Origin: Thalassospiraceae bacterium
Lineage (GTDB): Bacteria; Pseudomonadota; Alphaproteobacteria; Rhodospirillales; Magnetovibrionaceae
Direction of reading: 5' to 3'
Assembly: GCA_030638205.1 (NCBI GenBank)
Contig: DAOWFB010000106.1
Location: 1-11,548, forward strand
Length of the DNA stretch: 11,548 bases
The notes under the pieces are model-generated. The model was given only the letters and a program-made list of their open reading frames with translations, had not been told where the DNA came from and searched no databases. The translations under genes and the position numbers were made by a program. Of the stretch, positions 1-5,348 are shown in pieces. Every line of letters starts with the position of its first letter. Position 1 is the stretch's first letter.

Positions 1-375
1 AATGTGTGAAAGGCCAAAGCCGTAGCTTCCCTTTCTTTTCTGCGGTAGGCGCAAAATCTCTATCCCGGATGATGAGCCAAGGGCGGAGGGCACGACCACG
101 ACATTGCGCCTGCGATTAAAATAAAGCGCAAGCCTGAGTATGGAGCGCGAATAGCTGCCCGGCTCCACCGAAATAACCGTGCCGTTTGATGCAATTTTGG
201 AAAACAATTTTGCAAACTGTCCGGCATGGGCACCAACATCCAGCACGGTGCCGTCAACGGGTATAAATTTTTCAAGCTGCGGGCGCAGCTCAAGATGGTG
301 TTGTTTTGTTATTGCTTTGAACGCATGGGCACACCATGAAAATGTGATTTTCCAGATAAAATAATTTGTTTTCAT
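1..375 (-). CDS. FkbM-family SAM-dependent methyltransferase (N-terminal part, runs off the left edge)
   Basis: The reading frame is open from an ATG at 375 down to base 1, giving 125 residues with no stop, so the C-terminal half lies outside the window. Residues 44-54 (VLDVGAHAGQF) are the glycine-rich SAM-binding motif I, and VEP at 70-72 supplies the acidic residue that usually contacts the SAM ribose. The spacing and the following NVVVVPSALG stretch fit the FkbM family, O-methyltransferases that often act on sugars or lipids in surface glycans; the substrate cannot be told here. The gene starts 30 bases after the stop of the lipid kinase gene on the same strand, so the two are probably cotranscribed. 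The ribosome binding site is poor (CGGAAA, about 7 bases before the ATG). The fold assignment is fairly sure, the substrate unknown. Confidence 0.82.
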   Translation of the reverse strand, partial: MKTNYFIWKITFSWCAHAFKAITKQHHLELRPQLEKFIPVDGTVLDVGAHAGQFAKLFSKIASNGTVISVEPGSYSRSILRLALYFNRRRNVVVVPSALGSSSGIEILRLPQKRKGSYGFGLSHI

Positions 376-405
376 AAATGTTTTCCGTATTTGTATTTTA
401 ATAAT

Positions 406-1338
406 TCAACAAACCACATGGATAGCACCGGGGCAATGCGTAAATGTTGCCGGTGTTTCGCCATAGGTATCGCCATCAATTTCCAATTCACATTTTTGCT
501 CGCATTCAACCGAAGCCTCGGTCGCAGAAAAATAATCAAAATCCGGTTCATCAATATGTTTTCCAGCGGCAATTTTTGGCAATACCGCCAGCAACATTTG
601 TATTTTAGGTTTATTTGGCACAATGGTTAGCTTCATATCGCCATCATCAAAGCGCATGCCCGGCGCAAGACACACACCACCGCCACCGGCACGTTCAATA
701 TTGGCAACAAGTATAGTCCATTTTTTTTCAATAAATTCTTTGCCTGCAGACTTAAACGCCAGCTTTGGTGGTTTGTGAACCAGCAATTTCAAAAAAATTG
801 CAAAATGATAAGCGAGCCTGCCGCCAAGTAATCGCTTTAACAGTGGGGTCGCAAATGCGCTTGATGAAAAACCAACATTTGCAAACATCATTGCATAACG
901 TCGAACGTTTTTATCGCCGTGCATGCAATCAACCCGTATCAAATCAAAAGGTTTTTTGCGGCCAGATTTAATGGCATCTGCCGCTGCGCCAACAGACGAA
1001 ATACCAAGGGCGCGACAAACATCATTTCCCGCTCCACCGGGAATGACCGCCAGCGCCGGAACAGAAAAATTTGCAATATCTACATTTTTTTCAACTATAT
1101 CCATTATTCCTGACGCCACTTCGCCAACCGTGCCATCGCCACCCACGGCAACCAACAGATCATAATCAGAATTTGCCGCAGCAATGCTTCTGGCATCACC
1201 GGGGCCAGTTGTGACGGCAATATTTTCCGGGGCTATTTTATCTGGCCAGTTTAATAAAAATTCCTGCCAGGCATCACCGGAAAGTCCACCAAAACCCGCC
1301 GGATTAACAATAAATAATATGCGTGTGCTGGTGTTCAA
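406..1338 (-). CDS. Diacylglycerol kinase-family lipid kinase (DAGKc / YegS-like)
   Basis: This 310-residue protein has the layout of bacterial DgkB/YegS-type lipid kinases, soluble enzymes that phosphorylate diacylglycerol or related lipids at the inner face of the membrane using ATP. The N-terminus RILFIVNPAG (6-15) carries the family NP motif. GGDGT at 66-70 is the nucleotide-binding signature and GGAGND at 101-106 corresponds to the usual GTGND loop. EIDGD at 286-290 matches the C-terminal (V/I)DGE motif of the second domain. Length is normal for the family. The start is a TTG with AAGGGG 11 bases upstream; no ATG or GTG lies between it and the NP motif, so TTG is the best choice. The FkbM methyltransferase gene follows after 30 bases. 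The lipid substrate cannot be read from the sequence; sphingosine- or ceramide-kinase-like activity is possible. Confidence 0.88.
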   Translation of the reverse strand: MNTSTRILFIVNPAGFGGLSGDAWQEFLLNWPDKIAPENIAVTTGPGDARSIAAANSDYDLLVAVGGDGTVGEVASGIMDIVEKNVDIANFSVPALAVIPGGAGNDVCRALGISSVGAAADAIKSGRKKPFDLIRVDCMHGDKNVRRYAMMFANVGFSSSAFATPLLKRLLGGRLAYHFAIFLKLLVHKPPKLAFKSAGKEFIEKKWTILVANIERAGGGGVCLAPGMRFDDGDMKLTIVPNKPKIQMLLAVLPKIAAGKHIDEPDFDYFSATEASVECEQKCELEIDGDTYGETPATFTHCPGAIHVVC

Positions 1339-1364
1339 TTTTTAGTGTGCCCCTTAATGTTTGT

Positions 1365-1392
1365 TTGATATTTTTAACACATCCTATATAAA
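1365..1392 (+). promoter_or_regulatory. Sigma-70-like promoter for the small lipoprotein gene
   Basis: TTGATA at 1365-1370 and TATAAA at 1387-1392 are separated by 16 bases, a good match to housekeeping -35 and -10 boxes. Transcription would start near 1399, leaving a leader of about 40 bases. The site lies in the short divergent gap between the lipid kinase and the lipoprotein. Seen by pattern only. Confidence 0.5.
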
Positions 1393-1439
1393 CTGACACC
1401 TCAACAAAAACATGGCCCACATTTAACAAGGAATAAGCC

Positions 1440-1832
1440 ATGCGTTACATATTAACAAATTACATATTTAAAACACTCGCTTCTTGCATATTGATTATTA
1501 ATTTATCCGCATGTTCAGAAGATGCTCTGGCCCACCCACTTGAAGGTACGTGGCTGTTGGACAAATCAGCCCTCGATAGCAATTCCAAAGCCTATCTTAA
1601 GGCAACCAGAAGCGCCGAGACCCTTACATTCACCCCCACCTCAGCGATTTCTGGAAACATTGTAATGGATGTATCGTACGAGCCCGCCGATGAGGGATAC
1701 ATGGTTCTGTTCGAAGGAATGAAAGAGGCAGTTCTTTATAAATTACTAGATAAAGATACTTTTGAAATTCGTGTGATTGACGTGGGAAGGTTTAGATATA
1801 TGCGCCAACAAATAAGCGAGCCAAAAAAATAG
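1440..1832 (+). CDS. Small lipoprotein of unknown function
   Basis: The 130-residue product begins with a lipoprotein signal peptide: basic-tolerant N-terminus, hydrophobic stretch at about 9-22, and lipobox L-S-A-C at 22-25, so Cys25 would be lipidated and the mature protein of 106 residues anchored to a membrane. Ser26 follows the cysteine, with no Asp at +2, which by the E. coli rule favours sorting to the outer membrane. The mature part starts with an EGTWLLD motif (35-41) and then alternating hydrophobic and polar residues, suggesting a small beta-rich domain of lipocalin-like kind, but I do not recognise a family. An AAGGA ribosome binding site at 1428-1432 sits 7 bases before the ATG. 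The gene is alone on its strand, with its own promoter, and converges with the histidine kinase gene. Coding is well supported, function is not. Confidence 0.8.
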   Translation: MRYILTNYIFKTLASCILIINLSACSEDALAHPLEGTWLLDKSALDSNSKAYLKATRSAETLTFTPTSAISGNIVMDVSYEPADEGYMVLFEGMKEAVLYKLLDKDTFEIRVIDVGRFRYMRQQISEPKK

Positions 1833-1862
1833 CTACGGAAATATTTGAAAGATTGGCTATTT
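1823..1862 (-). terminator. Weak hairpin terminator between convergent genes, probably for the histidine kinase
   Basis: A perfect 7-bp inverted repeat, AAATAGC at 1827-1833 and GCTATTT at 1856-1862, flanks a 22-base loop. Read on the minus strand the stem runs directly into seven T residues (1829-1823), as in a rho-independent terminator. The stem is AT-rich and the loop long, so it would be weak. The stem arms contain the lipoprotein stop codon and part of the kinase stop codon. Confidence 0.35.
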
Positions 1863-2961
1863 AACTTTCAAGATCAGATCTGGGGAATTCAACCCAAAAC
1901 GTGGTTCCCATTCCCGGCGCACTTTCAAAATAAATTTTTCCATTCATGCGTTCTATCAAATCTTTTGTTATGGCCAGCCCTATGCCGGTTCCTTCGATGG
2001 GGCCGGCCTCGCGTCCCAAGCGGTTAAATGGTTGAAAAATATTATCTTGCGCTTTTTCAGGGATACCTTCGCCGCTATCTGATATGGCGATACGGATTAC
2101 ATCAACATTATCGCAAGCGCAAAGGATATCTACTTTACCACCTTCGCGGTTATATTTAATTGCGTTGGATAAAAGATTTATTATTATCTGTCTAAACCTT
2201 ATGGGGTCGACATAAATTACACCCACCAATGCATTGTTTTTTAATTCACCCATATTAATATTTATGGATATATTTCTTTTTTCAGCTTTTGTCTGAACCT
2301 GACGCACGGCCTCATCTATGGCATCTACAAGGGAAATATCTTCTAGATTTATATCTATCGCACCGTTTTCAATTTTAGAAAGCTCAAGCACATCATTGAT
2401 CAGGCTTAATAGGTGGTGTCCGCTTTGCAAAATATAATCCAAATATTCATTTTGCTGTTCATTTATTGGCCCTACGGTTTTGTGTTTTATCATTTCACCA
2501 AAACCGATAATCGCGTTCATTGGGGTGCGTAGTTCGTGACTCATGGATGAAAGAAAATCTGATTTTGCCTTGCTGGCATTTTCAGCATGTTCTTTTGCCT
2601 GTATAACATCATGCTGTGATGTTCTTAATTGATCGCTTTTTTTGCGTGCATAATTTTGAATAAATGCCAAAGCCCAAATAACCAAAACGGCATAAAATCG
2701 GTTTAACATCGCAACTAGTAAATGATCATCGTGGCCGTGAGGGTCGGCATTGTATCCAAGAATAACAAGCAAGGTACTTATTATCGCCAAAATAAAAATG
2801 TACCTGCGGCTTGGGTACCACCACCCCATCAACACCAACGCAACATAAAGCGTTCCGTTAGCAACCCCCGTGGGCAAAATAAGATCGAGAGAAAATATCG
2901 TCATCGCCAGCAGTGTAGAAATAAGCACGATAGCAAGCGAAGGTCGTTGAGATGTATCCAA
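1861..2961 (-). CDS. Membrane-bound sensor histidine kinase (HisKA + HATPase_c), orphan
   Basis: The product is a class I histidine kinase of about 366 residues. Numbered from the upstream ATG at 2988, four hydrophobic segments (about 17-36, 40-57, 62-78, 91-111) are joined by short loops, so the sensor is a membrane-embedded module with no large periplasmic domain. A short helix (112-140) leads to the H-box SHELRTPMNAIIGF with the phosphoacceptor His151. The ATPase domain shows N-box NLLSNAIKYN (271-280), G1 DSGEGIP (304-310), F-box (317-324) and G2 GTGIGLAI (333-340); all key residues are present. No receiver or PAS domain is seen and no response regulator gene is adjacent. I place the start at TTG 2961, because AAGGAG lies 9 bases before it; the ATG at 2988 has no ribosome binding site and would put that AAGGAG inside the gene. 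The kinase class is sure, the signal and partner unknown. Confidence 0.9.
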   Translation of the reverse strand: MDTSQRPSLAIVLISTLLAMTIFSLDLILPTGVANGTLYVALVLMGWWYPSRRYIFILAIISTLLVILGYNADPHGHDDHLLVAMLNRFYAVLVIWALAFIQNYARKKSDQLRTSQHDVIQAKEHAENASKAKSDFLSSMSHELRTPMNAIIGFGEMIKHKTVGPINEQQNEYLDYILQSGHHLLSLINDVLELSKIENGAIDINLEDISLVDAIDEAVRQVQTKAEKRNISININMGELKNNALVGVIYVDPIRFRQIIINLLSNAIKYNREGGKVDILCACDNVDVIRIAISDSGEGIPEKAQDNIFQPFNRLGREAGPIEGTGIGLAITKDLIERMNGKIYFESAPGMGTTFWVEFPRSDLES

Positions 2962-3036
2962 TATAGATGACTCCTTAGGTGGTATCATACATTGGTCTAA
3001 GCCTATTTACATCTCAAGAAAAGTTTATTGCTATTG

Positions 3037-3067
3037 TTGACAAAATGCCCCAACAAACCCACATAAT
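3037..3067 (+). promoter_or_regulatory. Putative promoter of the Hsp20 gene
   Basis: TTGACA at 3037-3042 is a perfect -35 box; CATAAT at 3062-3067 is a fair -10 box, but the spacer is 19 bases, longer than usual. The stretch CCCACAT just before the -10 box resembles the C-rich -10 element of heat-shock sigma-32 promoters, so either sigma could act here. Transcription would start near 3074 and give a leader of about 120 bases, about the length of known ROSE leaders. Confidence 0.4.
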
Positions 3068-3076
3068 AGGACCTAC

Positions 3077-3193
3077 GCACGTTTTGTTTTATCTGTGCCT
3101 ATACCTAAGGGCAGCGAACAAACCGTGCATTACTAGACTAAGGTTAATCTAATTTAATTCTCGCTCATTCTGACTAAGAGGAGAAAAGTTAAA
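3077..3193 (+). promoter_or_regulatory. Candidate ROSE-type RNA thermometer in the Hsp20 leader
   Basis: The leader can form three hairpins in a row. The first pairs 3077-3088 with 3117-3128 (11 of 12 bases) around a smaller TGCC/GGCA stem. The second is 3134-3151 (TAGA/TCTA outer stem). The third pairs TTCTC (3158-3162) and CTC (3164-3166) with GAG and GAGAA (3178-3185), leaving G3163 bulged, and closes at its base with TTTAA (3153-3157) on TTAAA (3189-3193), one base before the ATG. It buries the Shine-Dalgarno sequence GAGGAGA. The strand facing it contains TCGCT, which fits the U(U/C)GCU anti-SD motif with a bulged G known from ROSE elements of rhizobial small heat-shock genes. Pairing is seen directly; melting on heating is inferred from that family. 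The 11-base terminal loop is larger than in the classical element. Confidence 0.72.
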
Positions 3194-3194
3194 C

Positions 3195-3656
3195 ATGTCA
3201 CGTAACATTGTATTCGATAGCCCTTTTCTTTTAGGGTTTGACCATCTCGAGCGCATGCTGGAAAGTGCCGCCAAGGCATCGGCCGAAGGCTACCCACCAT
3301 ATAACATCGAACAAATTGGTGAAAACAGGCTACGCATATCGCTGGCGGTTGCAGGGTTCAACATGGATGACCTTAGCGTTTCGGTTGAAGACGCGCAGTT
3401 GGTAGTTCGCGGTAAATGTTCACAGTCGGACAAGGGCAGGGTTTTTATCCACCGGGGCATTGCCAAGCGCCAATTCCAGCGCACATTTGTGCTGGCAGAG
3501 GGTATCGAAATATCAGGTGCCATCATGGATAACGGCCTGTTGCATGTGGATATGGACCGCCCGGTCCATGAACCCGAAGTGCGCACCATAGCAATTGAAA
3601 AAGCCGACCCGTCCCCCGCCAACACCAAAACCATAGATATCGAGGCTGAGGAATAG
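3195..3656 (+). CDS. ibpA: Small heat-shock protein Hsp20 / IbpA family
   Basis: This 153-residue protein is a cytoplasmic ATP-independent holdase that binds unfolding proteins and keeps them ready for refolding by DnaK and ClpB. It resembles IbpA and the class A small heat-shock proteins of rhizobia. N-terminal arm 1-32; the YPPYNIE motif at 33-39 opens the alpha-crystallin domain; AVAGF 51-55, the HRGIAKRQFQRTF strand region 86-98 and NGLLHV 113-118 follow; I-A-I at 132-134 is the C-terminal IXI motif that docks neighbouring subunits in oligomers. About 19 polar residues trail after it. The GAGGAG ribosome binding site is strong but sits inside a predicted hairpin, so translation is probably temperature controlled. 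The DUF1150 gene lies 121 bases downstream on the same strand. Family certain; the symbol is by resemblance. Confidence 0.95.
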   Translation: MSRNIVFDSPFLLGFDHLERMLESAAKASAEGYPPYNIEQIGENRLRISLAVAGFNMDDLSVSVEDAQLVVRGKCSQSDKGRVFIHRGIAKRQFQRTFVLAEGIEISGAIMDNGLLHVDMDRPVHEPEVRTIAIEKADPSPANTKTIDIEAEE

Positions 3657-3657
3657 G

Positions 3658-3681
3658 CCCAAAATTGCCAAAATTTGTGGG
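3658..3681 (+). terminator. Hairpin between Hsp20 and DUF1150 genes (attenuator, terminator or mRNA-end stabiliser)
   Basis: Two bases after the Hsp20 stop, CCCA (3658-3661) plus AAATT (3662-3666) pair with AATTT (3672-3676) and TGGG (3678-3681), nine pairs with one bulged G and a 5-base loop. Only a broken T-rich stretch (TCCTTTT) follows, so it may stop only part of transcription and leave some read-through into the next gene. Confidence 0.4.
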
Positions 3682-3777
3682 TATGTATCCTTTTAGAATC
3701 TTTACCGATTGTTCATACAGCCATGCGCCTACTTAAAACATTAGAGTATCTTCAATCCGGGAAGGAGCATTAGAAGA

Positions 3778-4038
3778 ATGACCCACCGCCCGACTACCAG
3801 CTGTACCACCACATCAGCCGCTTTTGGCATTGCGGACAAGCCACATTGGCTTGCTCAGTTCGACCTCGCCTCATGGGGGATAGAGAACGTTGCCTACGTC
3901 AGGCCCATAAACCAAAACGGTGAAGGTGTTTATGGCATCTTTGCAGCAGACGGCACAGAACTTGCCACTGTTGAAAACAGAGACGCTGCCATTATAACCG
4001 TACGGCAAAACGAACTGGAACCGCTCAGCGCACATTAA
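3778..4038 (+). CDS. DUF1150 family small protein
   Basis: The 86-residue product matches what I know of the alphaproteobacterial DUF1150 family: a variable N-terminus, then ENVAYVRP (about 36-43), GVYGIFAADGTELA, a conserved RDAA segment and the closing VRQNELEPLSAH, close to the family's usual end. No signal peptide or membrane segment is visible, so it should be cytoplasmic. No biochemical role is established to my knowledge. Members are commonly found directly after an Hsp20 gene, as here, which suggests a role under protein-folding stress. AAGGAG at 3762-3767 lies 10 bases before the ATG. The gene ends 83 bases from the convergent ptsN stop. Family membership is likely, function unknown. 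Confidence 0.88.
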   Translation: MTHRPTTSCTTTSAAFGIADKPHWLAQFDLASWGIENVAYVRPINQNGEGVYGIFAADGTELATVENRDAAIITVRQNELEPLSAH

Positions 4039-4121
4039 AGGCCCGCACGCCAGCAATAGGCCCAGCAACAAGGCAAGACCATGACTTGATTTTTTGTTGT
4101 GGAAAAATTTTGGTGGAAAAT

Positions 4122-4586
4122 TTAAGCCGCGCGAGAAGCAGCCCCATCGGTAAGCAAAACATAAAGCGCTTCGGCTTCTTCGGTACTACGAAGCTTTTCG
4201 CAAACATCACCATCACGCAATAGGCGCGATACCCGGGCTAATGCTTTCAAGTGATCGGCACCTGCGGTTTCTGGGGCCAATAGCAGAAAAATAAGATCAA
4301 CCGGGTGTTCATCAATTGAATTAAAATCTATGGGCTGTTCTAGGCGAGCAAAAAGACCATAAAGACGGTCAAGGTTTGCAAGCTTGCCATGGGGTATGGC
4401 AATACCATGACCAACGCCGGTTGTGCCCAAGCGTTCACGCTCCATCAAAACATCAAAAATAACGCGTTCGTGTTCGCCAGTAATTTCAGCTGCACGTTTT
4501 GAGAGTTCCTGCAGGGCCTGTTTTTTGCTGGTAACTTTAAGACCAGGCACAACGCACTCGATTGTTATCAGGTCGTTGATTTCCAT
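4122..4586 (-). CDS. ptsN: Nitrogen-regulatory PTS protein EIIA-Ntr (PtsN)
   Basis: This 154-residue protein is the end acceptor of the nitrogen phosphotransferase chain (EI-Ntr, NPr, EIIA-Ntr), which in other proteobacteria senses nitrogen and carbon state and acts on potassium transport, sensor kinases and (p)ppGpp metabolism in the cytoplasm. GVGHGIAIPHGKL (57-69) is the family signature, and His66 in IPHG is the phosphorylated residue. Length matches single-domain PtsN. The frame stays open up to 4637, but the start at ATG 4586 is preferred: AGAGGA sits 5 bases before it, the family N-terminus begins here, and the longer version would overlap hpf. It lies 40 bases after hpf, the order seen in E. 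coli (rpoN-hpf-ptsN). rapZ and ptsO do not follow; the next genes are convergent. Confidence 0.95.
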   Translation of the reverse strand: MEINDLITIECVVPGLKVTSKKQALQELSKRAAEITGEHERVIFDVLMERERLGTTGVGHGIAIPHGKLANLDRLYGLFARLEQPIDFNSIDEHPVDLIFLLLAPETAGADHLKALARVSRLLRDGDVCEKLRSTEEAEALYVLLTDGAASRAA

Positions 4587-4626
4587 TATTTTCCTCTCTC
4601 CGCCACCACGGCCATAACGCCGATAT

Positions 4627-5196
4627 TTAGGCGTCATCAGTGGCTGGATCTATCCAGCCTACGTTGCCGTCGGTGCGACGGTAAACAACATTAAGCCCGC
4701 CGTGCGAACCATTTTTAAACATAACAACCGGAAGATTTCCTAAATCAAGCCGCATAACTGCTTCGCTTACGCTAAGCGTAACAATATTGTGCGGCATTTC
4801 TGCGATGATTGCCGGATTGTCTTCTTCCAGTATTTCTTCAACCGTTGATGTTTCAATGATTGAATATTGCGCAGCTGATAATTCTTCGTCACCTTTTTGA
4901 TGGTGGTTTACTAGCTTGCGCTTATAGCGGCGAAGCTGCTTGCCAACGCGCTCTAGGGCCTGATCAAAAGCAGGGTATGCGTCTGCTTCTTCGGCTGACC
5001 CATGAACGGTCAGGCCGCGACCGGCATGAACAGTAATTTCCACATGGAAAAAATCATGCCTTGCCTTTGAAAAGGTAACGCTCGCATCAATTGCACGGTC
5101 AAAATATTTTGTGACTGTACCATTAAGGTTATCTGTCGCATGGGTGCGAAGCGATGCGCCGACATCCATCTGTTTACTGTTAACGGTAATTTCCAT
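4627..5196 (-). CDS. hpf: Ribosome hibernation promoting factor, long form (HPF)
   Basis: At 189 residues this is the long type of HPF, which binds the decoding region of the 30S subunit in resting cells and joins two 70S ribosomes into inactive 100S dimers. The N-terminal S30AE domain (about 1-100) begins MEITVNSKQMDVG and ends in a basic helix with RRYKRKL (89-95). An acidic linker (about 103-130) leads to the C-terminal dimerisation domain (about 133-186) with KNGSHGGLNVVYRRTDGNVGWI at its core. The short HPF of E. coli lacks this second domain. The gene lies 152 bases after rpoN and 40 before ptsN. The ribosome binding site is weak (AGGA, 12 bases before the ATG). A possible promoter and leader hairpins are listed separately, so hpf may be induced apart from rpoN. 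Confidence 0.95.
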   Translation of the reverse strand: MEITVNSKQMDVGASLRTHATDNLNGTVTKYFDRAIDASVTFSKARHDFFHVEITVHAGRGLTVHGSAEEADAYPAFDQALERVGKQLRRYKRKLVNHHQKGDEELSAAQYSIIETSTVEEILEEDNPAIIAEMPHNIVTLSVSEAVMRLDLGNLPVVMFKNGSHGGLNVVYRRTDGNVGWIDPATDDA

Positions 5197-5266
5197 TGTT
5201 AGGCAAAATCCTGAAATGAGTTGATTTTTTGATAAGGGATATTTTCCAATATCTTGAATTGGCGGG

Positions 5267-5295
5267 AACTTAAAACCGACACCTGATTAAGTCAA
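5267..5295 (-). promoter_or_regulatory. Possible promoter for hpf-ptsN
   Basis: On the minus strand TTGACT (5295-5290) is followed after 17 bases by TAAGTT (5272-5267). The -35 box is good, the -10 box poor. An AT-rich run just upstream (5296-5312) could help as an UP element. Transcription would start near 5260, about 65 bases before the hpf ATG. No GG-N10-GC sigma-54 site is seen here. Confidence 0.3.
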
Positions 5296-5348
5296 TAGGT
5301 GGTAAAAAATTAGCAGTTTTCAAGGGGAAAATGGCTTTTAGAGCTATT

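Noticed and set aside
60..293. Minus-strand frame of 77 codons at the left edge as an independent small gene
   Set aside because: It is a shifted reading of the FkbM methyltransferase, whose own frame is open across the whole stretch and carries the SAM motif.
3723..3773. Short 16-codon frame just before the DUF1150 gene, possibly a leader peptide
   Set aside because: It has no ribosome binding site, and its end overlaps the AAGGAG of DUF1150 by chance; nothing supports translation.
4055..4105. CAACAA ... TTGTTG inverted repeat between DUF1150 and ptsN as a shared terminator
   Set aside because: The arms are short and far apart, the inner stem is only four pairs, and the pairing is AT-rich; too weak to call.
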